Assembly: GCA_964428745.1 (NCBI GenBank)
Contig: CAYRYZ010000066.1
Location: forward strand, 1 to 5,876
Source of the DNA: GCA-002713455 sp964428745
GTDB lineage: Bacteria > Fidelibacterota > Marinisomatia > Marinisomatales > TCS55
Reading direction: 5' to 3'
Length of the DNA: 5,876 nucleotides
The translations under genes were made by a program, and so were the position numbers. The notes beneath the pieces were generated by a model. The model was not told where the DNA came from, made no database searches, and saw nothing but the letters and a program-made list of their open reading frames with translations. Below are positions 1-5,876 of the stretch, piece by piece (positions within the stretch are counted from its first letter, which is position 1; the number at the start of each line of letters is the position of its first letter).

Positions 1-9
1 TTTTTTCAT
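1..9 (-). CDS. 5' end of an unidentified gene running off the left edge
   Basis: Only the start codon and two lysine codons (Met-Lys-Lys) lie inside the window, so the product cannot be identified. The call rests on a textbook initiation region: AAGGAG at 21-16, a six-base spacer, then ATG at 9-7. A Met-Lys-Lys start is common in bacterial signal peptides and many other proteins, so it says nothing firm about function. The gene lies 96 bases downstream of the uracil-DNA glycosylase stop on the same strand. It could be co-transcribed with it or use its own promoter in the AT-rich leader. Confidence 0.6.
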
Positions 10-15
10 CTCTAT

Positions 16-21
16 CTCCTT
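16..21 (-). promoter_or_regulatory. Strong Shine-Dalgarno for the left-edge gene
   Basis: AAGGAG on the minus strand, followed by ATAGAG and then ATG at 9-7. It is the strongest ribosome binding site in the window and the main evidence that a real gene begins at the left edge. Confidence 0.65.
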
Positions 22-51
22 GATGTTTTATATTAATAGAATACGATAATA

Positions 52-69
52 ATATTATATATATAATAT
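52..69. repeat. Perfect 18-bp AT palindrome in the leader of the left-edge gene
   Basis: ATATTATATATATAATAT is a perfect inverted repeat with two 9-base arms and no spacer. It sits 43 bases upstream of the left-edge start codon. On the minus strand it contains an exact TATAAT (59-54), a possible -10 element. The only -35-like hexamer I see (TTAACT at 79-74) is 14 bases away, which is too close for a standard sigma-70 promoter. It may be an operator-like dyad or promoter core, but pure A/T palindromes arise easily by chance in such AT-rich DNA. Confidence 0.35.
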
Positions 70-105
70 CACTAGTTAAGTGTGATTATTCCTATATATA
101 ATGAG

Positions 106-849
106 TTATTTTTTAACATCATTATAATTATATAAGTAACTATTAACTTTATCTAATAATTCCATCATCATCTCATGATTTAATCTGCGAGTATTTACAT
201 TCCTCGGACTTGGATGGTAACAAGCCCAAAGAATTTTTCCGTTTGGAAGAGAGTATCTACGATCATGGCCAAAAGGATAATCTTTCAATTTTAAATCAAA
301 CTGATTACGAAAATATTTTATACACTGATCAAACCCGATTTTTCCTAGGGCAAGAATTACTTTCACATTTTTTAAAATTTCCATTTCATAGCTAAAATAA
401 TCTGAACAATTTCTTATTTCTTCAGCGGTTGGTTTATCTTGAGGCGGAACACATTTTAAAACGGGTGTCATAAATGCATTCTGAAGAATTAATCCATCAT
501 CTAGTCGATCAGAATTTGGTTGATTGGAAATTTTAACATCATATAAACATTTAATTAAAAACTCAGCTGATTTATCGCCAGTAAAAACCCTACCAGTTCT
601 GTTCCCTCCGTGGGCAGCCGGTGCTAATCCAACTAGTAATAATTCTGCATCCGGATCGCCATAACCTGGTATTGGTTTACCCCAATAAACCCAATCTTTA
701 TATTGCTTACGCTTTTCCTTAGCTATTTTTTCTCTAAAATCAACTAATCTTGGGCACATTTTACATTTTATGACTTCTTGATATAGAGATTTCATAGACC
801 CTTTAATAATTAGTGGATGCTGTTTTGAGGTTGGAGTTATTGTGCTCAT
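106..849 (-). CDS. udgB: Family 5 (UdgB-type) uracil-DNA glycosylase
   Basis: This is a DNA-repair enzyme of the UDG superfamily that removes uracil, and in characterised family 5 members also other deaminated bases, from DNA in the cytoplasm. The 247-residue product has the family 5 motif GLAPAAHGGNRTGR at residues 74-87, followed by FTGD (89-92). Family 4 would show GEAPG there. The C-terminal motif HPSPRN is at 212-217. Four cysteines (29, 32, 133, 148) in CxxC...C...C spacing match the 4Fe-4S cluster of families 4 and 5. LILQNAFMTPVLKCVPP (119-135 region) and VILALGKIGF (164-173) are typical core strands. Length is normal for the family. The ATG at 849 lacks a clear Shine-Dalgarno. Met19 (ATG at 795-793) would put the first cysteine at residue 11, closer to the usual N-terminus, so the true protein may be 229 residues. 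It is divergent from the ppiD-like gene. Confidence 0.93.
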   Translation of the reverse strand: MSTITPTSKQHPLIIKGSMKSLYQEVIKCKMCPRLVDFREKIAKEKRKQYKDWVYWGKPIPGYGDPDAELLLVGLAPAAHGGNRTGRVFTGDKSAEFLIKCLYDVKISNQPNSDRLDDGLILQNAFMTPVLKCVPPQDKPTAEEIRNCSDYFSYEMEILKNVKVILALGKIGFDQCIKYFRNQFDLKLKDYPFGHDRRYSLPNGKILWACYHPSPRNVNTRRLNHEMMMELLDKVNSYLYNYNDVKK

Positions 850-927
850 TGAAGTTAGTTTTATATTGTAAATATTAAGCCCATATTAATAAATCATTTT
901 AACATAAAAATAATTATCTATTGTTCA

Positions 928-956
928 TTGGCTTTTGAATACACAAATACGATAAA
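928..956 (+). promoter_or_regulatory. Possible promoter of the ppiD-like gene
   Basis: TTGGCT (928-933) and GATAAA (951-956) are separated by exactly 17 bases, each matching four of six sigma-70 consensus positions. Transcription would begin around 963, giving a leader of about 50 bases that contains the Shine-Dalgarno at 998. If the host uses Bacteroidota-type promoters (TTTG / TAnnTTTG), this consensus would not apply. The call is tentative. Confidence 0.2.
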
Positions 957-997
957 TTCGCACCCCTTCTTTAATAGATGAATAATATAAATTAAAT

Positions 998-1002
998 AAG
1001 GA
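998..1002 (+). promoter_or_regulatory. Shine-Dalgarno fixing the ppiD start
   Basis: AAGGA lies nine bases before the ATG at 1012. The in-frame ATGs at 1018 and 1021 would be 15 and 18 bases away, so the 1012 start is preferred. Confidence 0.6.
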
Positions 1003-1011
1003 CAAAATTTT

Positions 1012-2847
1012 ATGGGTATGATGACAACATTGCGAAATCGTATGCATGTAGTGCTTTGGGCACTACTCATACTTTTCCTATTGAGTATGACTGTGGGAGG
1101 CTTAGTTGGCGGGGCAAATATAATTGATCAACTTCTTGGGAGAGTAAACCCAAGCGAAGCTATTGGGTCTATAAATGGTTCAAGAATAACACCAGATCAG
1201 TTTAATCAGGCAGTATCAATAAGGTTAGAATCTTTAAGAAATACCGGAATAGAAATCTCAGATCAACAATTGACTAATATTCGAGAAGAAGTATGGAATT
1301 CATTTGTTGAGGAGAGGCTTACTGAACAAGCTATAGAAGATTTAAATATATATATTTCTGATGATGAAATTTTATATCATTTGGAAAACAATCCGCCTCC
1401 AGATATCAAACGATTATTTTATAATAACGATAACGAGTTTGATGAAAAAAACTATCGCCAGGCACTAAATACACCTGGTTTGATGGATTGGAATCCAATA
1501 GAGTCATGGATGAGGAATTTTTATCTTCCTCGATTTAAGCTGCAAGAATACATAAATATTTCAGCTATTGTTTCTCAGGAAGATATTCGCGACGAGTTTG
1601 TTAAGAGAAATTCGGAATATACAATTTCTGCAATTCATGTAACTAATTCGGCTGTAGAAGATTTGGTTAATAATCCTAGCAATGATGAGATTCTTGAAAA
1701 TTATAAATCTAGGATTGATGAATTTCAAAGAGACGAAAAAAGGCATCTTTCTTATGTTAAGTGGCCAAAGACCGCAACTCTTAAAGATACTCAAAGAGTT
1801 AAAAATGATGCTCTTGATATAATAATGTCATATAGTGATGGTGAAGAATTTTCTACTTTAGCAAATATATATACACAGGATCCAAGTAACCAAATAACGC
1901 CTGACTCAGGACGTGGTGGAAGTCTAGGATGGTTTGGTAAGGGGCAAATGGTGAATAAATTTGAAGAAGCTGCATTTAGTGCAAAAGCTGGATCAGTTGT
2001 TGGCCCTGTACTGACTCAATTTGGATATCATATTATTAAGATTGATAGTATAAAAAATAATAAAAAGAATCGTCAAATAAAAGCTCGCCATATACTTCTG
2101 AAAATTGAATTGGGGCAAAAATCACGTTCTGATTTACGTAGAAAAGCCACATTATTTAGCTATGATTCACAGGATTATTCATTTTCGGCTGCTTTAGATA
2201 GCCATAGTGTAGAAAAACAAGTTGCTAATTTCTTAGGAAGCAATGATATCTTTATTGGTGGATTAGGATCCTTTAGATCAGCTATCCGTTGGGCATTCGA
2301 TGCTAAAATATCTGATATATCGGACCCCGTAGAAACAAATGACTATTTTGCAGTTTTCACTCTTGATTCAATTTCATTAGAAGGAGTATTGCCATTTAAT
2401 GATGTTCGAGATCAGATTATAAGTGAACTAAAAAGTGAACAACGAGATAAAGCAAAAAAAATATTCGCAATAGAATTAAAAACTAAAGTATTAAATGGGA
2501 CGACATTCGAAGTACTAAAAAATAATAATGAGAAATTAGAGTTCATTCCATCTGACGAAAAGAAGTTATCTGATTCTTTCATATCTCTTGGGAAATCAGA
2601 TCAGTTAATTGGCTCTCTTATAAGATCTGACATAGATGATCTTCTTGGACCAGTTAAAACATTTAGGGGCTATGGCTTAATAATGGTTAATAAAATTAGC
2701 GAGTTTGATTCAACAGCTTGGATTAACCAGCAAAATATCATTAGATCTGATCTAACAAGGACTAAACAAAACAAATTTTATCAAAATTGGATGTCGGAAC
2801 TAAAAGAAAAAGCTAAAATTATAGATAACAGGAAATACTATTTTTAA
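1012..2847 (+). CDS. ppiD: PpiD/SurA-like membrane-anchored peptidyl-prolyl isomerase
   Basis: This is a 611-residue foldase of the PpiD type, expected to be anchored in the inner membrane with its body in the periplasm, where it helps newly exported proteins fold. A single hydrophobic helix (about residues 12-34) follows a short basic N-terminus and looks uncleaved. Residues about 46-195 resemble the SurA/PpiD N-terminal chaperone region (SINGSRITPDQF, then helices with EERLTEQAIEDL). A complete parvulin domain spans about 244-346, with RHLSYVKW, GGSLGWFGKG (302-311), FEEAAFSAKAGSVVGPV and FGYHIIKI (337-344), including both conserved histidines. A second unit starts with KARHILLKI (357-365) and has GGLGSF (416-421), but lacks the second histidine. 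Residues about 537-563 resemble the final part of a third. Length is typical of PpiD (about 600). It is divergent from the glycosylase gene, and its stop overlaps the convergent SPOR gene by four bases. A SurA-like label is possible, but the N-terminal anchor favours PpiD. Confidence 0.9.
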   Translation: MGMMTTLRNRMHVVLWALLILFLLSMTVGGLVGGANIIDQLLGRVNPSEAIGSINGSRITPDQFNQAVSIRLESLRNTGIEISDQQLTNIREEVWNSFVEERLTEQAIEDLNIYISDDEILYHLENNPPPDIKRLFYNNDNEFDEKNYRQALNTPGLMDWNPIESWMRNFYLPRFKLQEYINISAIVSQEDIRDEFVKRNSEYTISAIHVTNSAVEDLVNNPSNDEILENYKSRIDEFQRDEKRHLSYVKWPKTATLKDTQRVKNDALDIIMSYSDGEEFSTLANIYTQDPSNQITPDSGRGGSLGWFGKGQMVNKFEEAAFSAKAGSVVGPVLTQFGYHIIKIDSIKNNKKNRQIKARHILLKIELGQKSRSDLRRKATLFSYDSQDYSFSAALDSHSVEKQVANFLGSNDIFIGGLGSFRSAIRWAFDAKISDISDPVETNDYFAVFTLDSISLEGVLPFNDVRDQIISELKSEQRDKAKKIFAIELKTKVLNGTTFEVLKNNNEKLEFIPSDEKKLSDSFISLGKSDQLIGSLIRSDIDDLLGPVKTFRGYGLIMVNKISEFDSTAWINQQNIIRSDLTRTKQNKFYQNWMSELKEKAKIIDNRKYYF

Positions 2848-3272
2848 TTATTTATTGGTTCGATTTTAGTTCTAATAATCCATGCTGAAGGATAACCTTT
2901 CTTTGAAAACTCACTTCGAACTTTTTCAGCACGTTTACGATCAATAAAATTTCCAATTCGCACTTTATAGTTTGGTGCCTCAAAAATAACATATATCTTT
3001 TTATCATAGATCTTTCCAAGATCCATTTGAAATTTTTCTGCATTAAATCGGTCACGTGTCGCAAATAGTTGTACCCTAAACCCTTCAACGATAATTGATG
3101 CAGAATCCAAACTGGCACTGCCTTGATTAGATAAATTTTCAGAATTAATTGGATTAACAATCTTAGGCCATTTCGGCTCAGGGTCTCTTAATTTATTTGG
3201 GTCAAATTTTATTTTATTATTTTGGCCATGAAGAACTGAAATAATAGAAAAGAGTAAAATAATTAGCTTCAA
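2844..3272 (-). CDS. Small secreted SPOR-domain protein
   Basis: The 142-residue product has a signal peptide (residues 1-16, MKLIILLFSIISVLHG) with a likely signal peptidase I site before Gln17. There is no lipobox cysteine, so it should be soluble in the periplasm or held by peptidoglycan. A polar, proline-containing linker (about 18-60) leads to a C-terminal SPOR domain (about 63-137): EGFRVQLFAT (first strand), the helix around NAEKFQMDL, YKVRIGNF (102-109), RKRAEKVRSEF and GYPSAWIIR (126-134). SPOR domains bind glycan strands stripped of stem peptides and are typical of cell division and wall-remodelling proteins. The start is TTG at 3272-3270, overlapping the batE stop as TTGA. GAGGTG lies eight bases upstream, and the signal peptide begins exactly at this codon. 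Position as the last gene of the bat operon implies co-expression with Bat proteins; its specific role is unknown. Confidence 0.88.
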   Translation of the reverse strand: MKLIILLFSIISVLHGQNNKIKFDPNKLRDPEPKWPKIVNPINSENLSNQGSASLDSASIIVEGFRVQLFATRDRFNAEKFQMDLGKIYDKKIYVIFEAPNYKVRIGNFIDRKRAEKVRSEFSKKGYPSAWIIRTKIEPINN

Positions 3273-4009
3273 ATTGTTCGCACCTCATTCATAGGTATCC
3301 AACCTTTCTTGCCATCTAACAAAACTATTTCATACCATCCTGATTCCTCAGTGATTATTTCAATTTTCGTACCTTCATGAATAAGAAAAACAATATTCTC
3401 TCCTCTATTTATTGGTGAAGAACGAACATTTGATTCGATAGATAAAACAACACCACTTTTTTGATCAGAAATATTCCAATATTTATCTAGCATTATTAAT
3501 CCATTAGAAATAATGATAAATAGTAATATTGTGTTAATAAGACTAGTGATTCTCTTTGATAAAAGGTCAAAATCCTTAGCAATAAATACTATTCCAAGAG
3601 TTAAAAATATCAACCCTGACGTAGCTATAAGATCTAATAAAGTTAATTTCTCTAAAATAGCACGATAAAAAGAGATAAGAAAAAAATTATCAGGTAGAAT
3701 AATCCGATCTCTAATTTGATTACGAACAAAATTTAAATTATAATTGATATCATTATCTCTAGGAGATAGTAATTGTCCTTTTTCGTAAGACCAAATTGCA
3801 TTTCCTAAATCACCTACTTTGTAATAGCTATTACCTAAGTTTAGGTATAAATCTTCATGCTCAAACCTACTTGAAATCTCTTCATAAATATTGATTGCTT
3901 GATCATATTTTTCATTAACATAGTAATTATTTCCTAATTGATATAATGAATCAGGTGACTGAGATAAAGCAAAGGTTAAAGATAAAATTGATAATTTTAG
4001 CAATTTCAT
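3269..4009 (-). CDS. batE: BatE-like TPR and SH3-domain membrane protein
   Basis: The 246-residue product has a signal peptide (1-16, site before Gln17), then two tetratricopeptide repeats: about 20-50 (SLYQLGNNYYVNEKYDQAI) and 53-86 (LYLNLGNSYYKVGDLGNAI). Two membrane helices follow (about 123-144 and 154-174), then a bacterial SH3 domain (about 186-244, with NVRSSP, EGTKIEIITEESGWYEI and GKKGWIP). TPR, two membrane spans and SH3 is the usual BatE arrangement. Bat proteins form a membrane-associated operon first linked to aerotolerance in Bacteroides; their biochemical role is not settled. TPR and SH3 modules point to a scaffold with extracytoplasmic contacts. The ATG shares one base with the batD stop (TAATG), and no strong Shine-Dalgarno is visible, so re-initiation after batD is likely. 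Its own stop overlaps the SPOR gene start by four bases. Confidence 0.9.
   Translation of the reverse strand: MKLLKLSILSLTFALSQSPDSLYQLGNNYYVNEKYDQAINIYEEISSRFEHEDLYLNLGNSYYKVGDLGNAIWSYEKGQLLSPRDNDINYNLNFVRNQIRDRIILPDNFFLISFYRAILEKLTLLDLIATSGLIFLTLGIVFIAKDFDLLSKRITSLINTILLFIIISNGLIMLDKYWNISDQKSGVVLSIESNVRSSPINRGENIVFLIHEGTKIEIITEESGWYEIVLLDGKKGWIPMNEVRTI
3281..3286 (-). promoter_or_regulatory. Shine-Dalgarno inside batE that decides the TTG start of the SPOR gene
   Basis: GAGGTG on the minus strand encodes part of the batE C-terminus (Glu-Val) and sits eight bases before the TTG at 3272. No ATG or GTG is available at the signal-peptide boundary, so this site supports the unusual start codon. 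Confidence 0.6.
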
Positions 4010-5727
4010 TATAAGGTCTTATCCACTTCTTTTAATAATTCTGAAGCATCAGACTGAAGTGAATTCATAGACTTTTCCGCTTTAGGGCCATATCTACCTG
4101 AGTCACATAATTTAACTAAACTAACAACCTTCGAAGTTAATTCAGGATCAATTTTATCCTTGAGCTGATAATCCAATGTCATTGGATCTAAATTAATTGA
4201 TGATAGAAATAATTTTGATTTAAAATATTGATAAATGATCGATGCAGTAAATGAGAAAGGGTCATTAGTCTCTTGTTTCAACATTTTTAAAGATAATCTA
4301 AGCGCATTATTAGCCTCACGAGTATCAACTGTTGATATTCTTTGGTGCATTACTCTATGATATACTGAAGGAAATATGAACATTGAAAAAGAAAAAAAGT
4401 AAACACCCCATATCCAAATAGGTATAGTTTGATTTCCACGTTTATACCATTTTGGGTTTTTAGTATTTATAAACCTAATATCTTCACCTAATATTGTAAC
4501 ATTTTCCCTGCTAAAGTTTGAAACAATAGATTTTGACGCTGATCCAGGATTAACTATAATATCTGTTGTTTTAGATCTTATAGTTATAAAACGGCCAGCA
4601 CTAGTATCAAAAAAAGTTAATGTAATTGGACTAATTCTAAACTGTCCTTCCATTCTTGGAATTAGAATATATTCAAGATTAATCTCTCCTGTAATTTCAT
4701 CTCTAAATTCATCTCTCTTAATAGTAGAAGTTGGAGGAAAAACCTCCATATTCTGAGGAAAATTAATTGGGTTAATATTAAAATTATATATATTACCCGT
4801 ACCTGAGACCTTAACATGAAGTGTAACCGCTTCATTAACTTTAACATTGCTTGTATCAACCCATGAATCAATGGAAAACTGGCCTACTGCGCCTGTAAAA
4901 TCATTAGGAGGCGTATTAGGATATGGTAATACTTCAATATTAAGCGAATCAGATTGAATAAATTGTCTTTGAGATTCTCGAAACATAGAATTAAAAAAAG
5001 GATCAGCAAATCCTCTAGTTCGACGTCTTGATGATTTCTCAACATTACAAATAGCAGTCATTGGCGCAATCATCATTTTTCCAGTCTGTGTTGGAAACAT
5101 TGCTGCCTTATATAATGTTGCTACTTTATAAGATACGCCATTCAATTGAGTATCTTTAAATCGAGGAGTTTGACTACCTCTAAGATCTTCATTCCAAAAC
5201 CCAACACTTTTCGGATATTCTATATCTTCAATAGATAAATTTAATTTTGTATAGAGCCGGTATGTCACAGTTAATTGTTCACCAAGATAAATTTTTCTTT
5301 TATCAGGAATAACTTCAATGAATAAATTAGCCATATCACCTCTGCCAGCACCTTTTTTCACTGTGATACCAATTGGTTTAGTCATAAAAGTATTATTTCC
5401 CATTTTCACTGATAAAGATGGAATATTTAATTTTCCTGCCCTTTTAGGGAGCAATGTCCAACTAAGGCTACGAGAACTTGTCATAGCTCCATTAATCCAT
5501 TGAATATTTGTTTGCTGAGCAGGACCACTAACTATTTTAAAATTTTTCTTAATAGGTGATATGTCAACATTTGGAGTCACATCTACATTTGTTGCTAATA
5601 TTTTAAACCCTATTGTTTCACTTTGAGATATTCTATTGATATCTACCGTAGCAGAAACTGTTGGTTGAGCAAATAGAATTGAACTGAATATCAATGAAAA
5701 GATTAATATAAAGATTGATTTATACAT
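4009..5727 (-). CDS. batD: BatD-like membrane protein
   Basis: With the ATG at 5727-5725 the product is 572 residues; a GTG one codon earlier (5730) would add one residue. A signal peptide (1-20, ending SSILFA) is followed by Gln21. A long beta-rich extracytoplasmic region follows, with hallmarks of the BatD family: KRKIYLGEQLTVTYRLYTK (143-161), FTGAVGQFSID (277-287), and LEYILIPRMEGQFRISPI (351-368) before TFFD. One membrane helix (about 435-456) leads to a cytoplasmic tail of about 115 residues with predicted helices (ALRLSLKMLKQ, SIIYQYFKSKLFLSS) and LCDSGRYGP (540-548), also seen near the end of BatD proteins. The size is normal for the family. BatD is thought to work with the VWA-domain proteins BatA and BatB in an envelope-associated complex; its activity is unknown. 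The start overlaps the upstream stop (TGATG) and the stop overlaps batE (TAATG). Confidence 0.93.
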   Translation of the reverse strand: MYKSIFILIFSLIFSSILFAQPTVSATVDINRISQSETIGFKILATNVDVTPNVDISPIKKNFKIVSGPAQQTNIQWINGAMTSSRSLSWTLLPKRAGKLNIPSLSVKMGNNTFMTKPIGITVKKGAGRGDMANLFIEVIPDKRKIYLGEQLTVTYRLYTKLNLSIEDIEYPKSVGFWNEDLRGSQTPRFKDTQLNGVSYKVATLYKAAMFPTQTGKMMIAPMTAICNVEKSSRRRTRGFADPFFNSMFRESQRQFIQSDSLNIEVLPYPNTPPNDFTGAVGQFSIDSWVDTSNVKVNEAVTLHVKVSGTGNIYNFNINPINFPQNMEVFPPTSTIKRDEFRDEITGEINLEYILIPRMEGQFRISPITLTFFDTSAGRFITIRSKTTDIIVNPGSASKSIVSNFSRENVTILGEDIRFINTKNPKWYKRGNQTIPIWIWGVYFFSFSMFIFPSVYHRVMHQRISTVDTREANNALRLSLKMLKQETNDPFSFTASIIYQYFKSKLFLSSINLDPMTLDYQLKDKIDPELTSKVVSLVKLCDSGRYGPKAEKSMNSLQSDASELLKEVDKTL

Positions 5728-5876
5728 CACCAGTCTTTTGCTAATTTCCTAGATTTTGAACGAGCAATCTGTTTTTTTTGCATAACCTGTTCATCTTGCT
5801 TTAATGCATCTAATATACTTTCTGCCTGCTTCATATCTTGCGATTTCTCTTCTTCAGAAATTTGTTCTTGTTGCTG
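5727..5876 (-). CDS. batC: 3' end of a BatC-like protein (N-terminus beyond the right edge)
   Basis: The last 49 codons of an open frame enter from the right edge and stop at TGA 5729-5727. The visible tail is highly charged and glutamine-rich: it begins QQQEQISEEEK, contains AESILDALKQDEQVMQKK, and ends RKLAKDW. BatC-type TPR proteins upstream of batD typically have a tail of this kind, an 'ILxAL..xE' helix followed by a basic stretch ending in Lys-Asp-Trp. The expected TPR repeats are outside the window, so identity rests on this tail and on gene order. The stop shares one base with the batD ATG. Some lineages fuse BatB and BatC, and the sequence here cannot exclude that. Confidence 0.72.
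   Translation of the reverse strand, partial: QQQEQISEEEKSQDMKQAESILDALKQDEQVMQKKQIARSKSRKLAKDW

Larger units (their letters stand above)
850..1011. promoter_or_regulatory. Divergent intergenic region between udgB and ppiD
   Basis: This 162-bp non-coding stretch must hold promoters for both divergent genes unless they rely on distant ones. On the minus strand TACAAT (870-865) is a possible -10 for the glycosylase, but its upstream partner is poor and the leader to the 849 start would be very short. A longer leader results if translation starts at 795. A direct repeat of ATATTAA occurs at 872-878 and 883-889, offset by 11 bases (about one helical turn). No hairpin, tRNA or small ORF with a ribosome binding site was seen. 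Confidence 0.5.

Noticed and set aside
31..38. TATTAATA palindrome shared with 884-891 as a common operator
   Set aside because: An eight-base A/T palindrome is expected many times by chance in DNA this AT-rich.
210..395. Plus-strand open frame of 61 codons
   Set aside because: It lies wholly antisense to the well-supported uracil-DNA glycosylase, has no ribosome binding site, and has no recognisable features.
986..991. TATAAA as a -10 element for the ppiD-like gene
   Set aside because: Transcription would start at or inside the Shine-Dalgarno at 998, and no -35-like hexamer lies 17 bases upstream.
1561..1794. Minus-strand open frame of 77 codons
   Set aside because: It is antisense to the ppiD-like gene, inside a region coding for its conserved periplasmic body; no initiation signal.
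2883..2931. Inverted repeat TGCTGAA...TTCAGCA as a possible terminator for the ppiD-like gene
   Set aside because: The stem is only seven base pairs with a 35-base loop, there is no U tract after it, and it lies in conserved SPOR coding sequence.
2852..3160. Minus-strand open frame of 102 codons
   Set aside because: It is an alternative frame of the SPOR gene, whose own frame has a signal peptide and a clear SPOR domain.
4662..4871. Minus-strand open frame of 69 codons
   Set aside because: It is an alternative frame within batD, over a conserved BatD segment.
5318..5503. Plus-strand open frame of 61 codons
   Set aside because: It is antisense to the N-terminal part of batD with no ribosome binding site.

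Overview
The window is AT-rich bacterial DNA (roughly two-thirds or more A+T by eye), densely coding, and uses the standard code, since TGA ends two of the genes. The gene set suggests a member of the Bacteroidota/FCB superphylum: a bat (Bacteroides aerotolerance-type) operon, a PpiD-like multi-parvulin foldase, and three exported proteins whose predicted signal-peptidase sites are all followed by glutamine, the 'Q-rule' described for Bacteroidetes. A streamlined marine FCB lineage such as Marinimicrobia would fit the base composition. That placement is inference.

Layout, left to right. At the extreme left edge a minus-strand gene begins with a strong Shine-Dalgarno and ATG, and only its first three codons are visible. 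Its leader (10-105) holds a perfect 18-bp AT palindrome. Next, on the minus strand, is a family 5 (UdgB-type) iron-sulfur uracil-DNA glycosylase (106-849). A 162-bp intergenic region (850-1011) separates it from the divergent plus-strand ppiD-like gene (1012-2847). That gene encodes a membrane-anchored periplasmic peptidyl-prolyl isomerase/chaperone with one intact and two degenerate parvulin-like units.

The right half (2844-5876) is one minus-strand operon read from right to left: the end of a batC-like gene, batD, batE, and a small secreted SPOR-domain protein. Every junction overlaps by 1 to 4 bases (TGATG, TAATG, TTGA), which suggests translational coupling. The SPOR gene appears to start at TTG, with a good Shine-Dalgarno inside the end of batE. 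Its stop codon overlaps the ppiD stop by four bases in a tail-to-tail arrangement, so there is no intergenic terminator between the two transcription units. batA, batB and a MoxR-type ATPase would be expected beyond the right edge but are not visible.

Functionally, apart from the DNA-repair glycosylase, the window concerns the cell envelope: export-related folding (PpiD), the Bat membrane complex (protein interaction through TPR and SH3 modules), and peptidoglycan binding (SPOR). I see no mobile element, CRISPR array, RNA gene or clear sign of horizontal transfer. The least ordinary points are the SPOR gene coupled to batE, the shared convergent stop, and the repeated, decaying parvulin units in PpiD. 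I found no clear evidence of an undescribed system.
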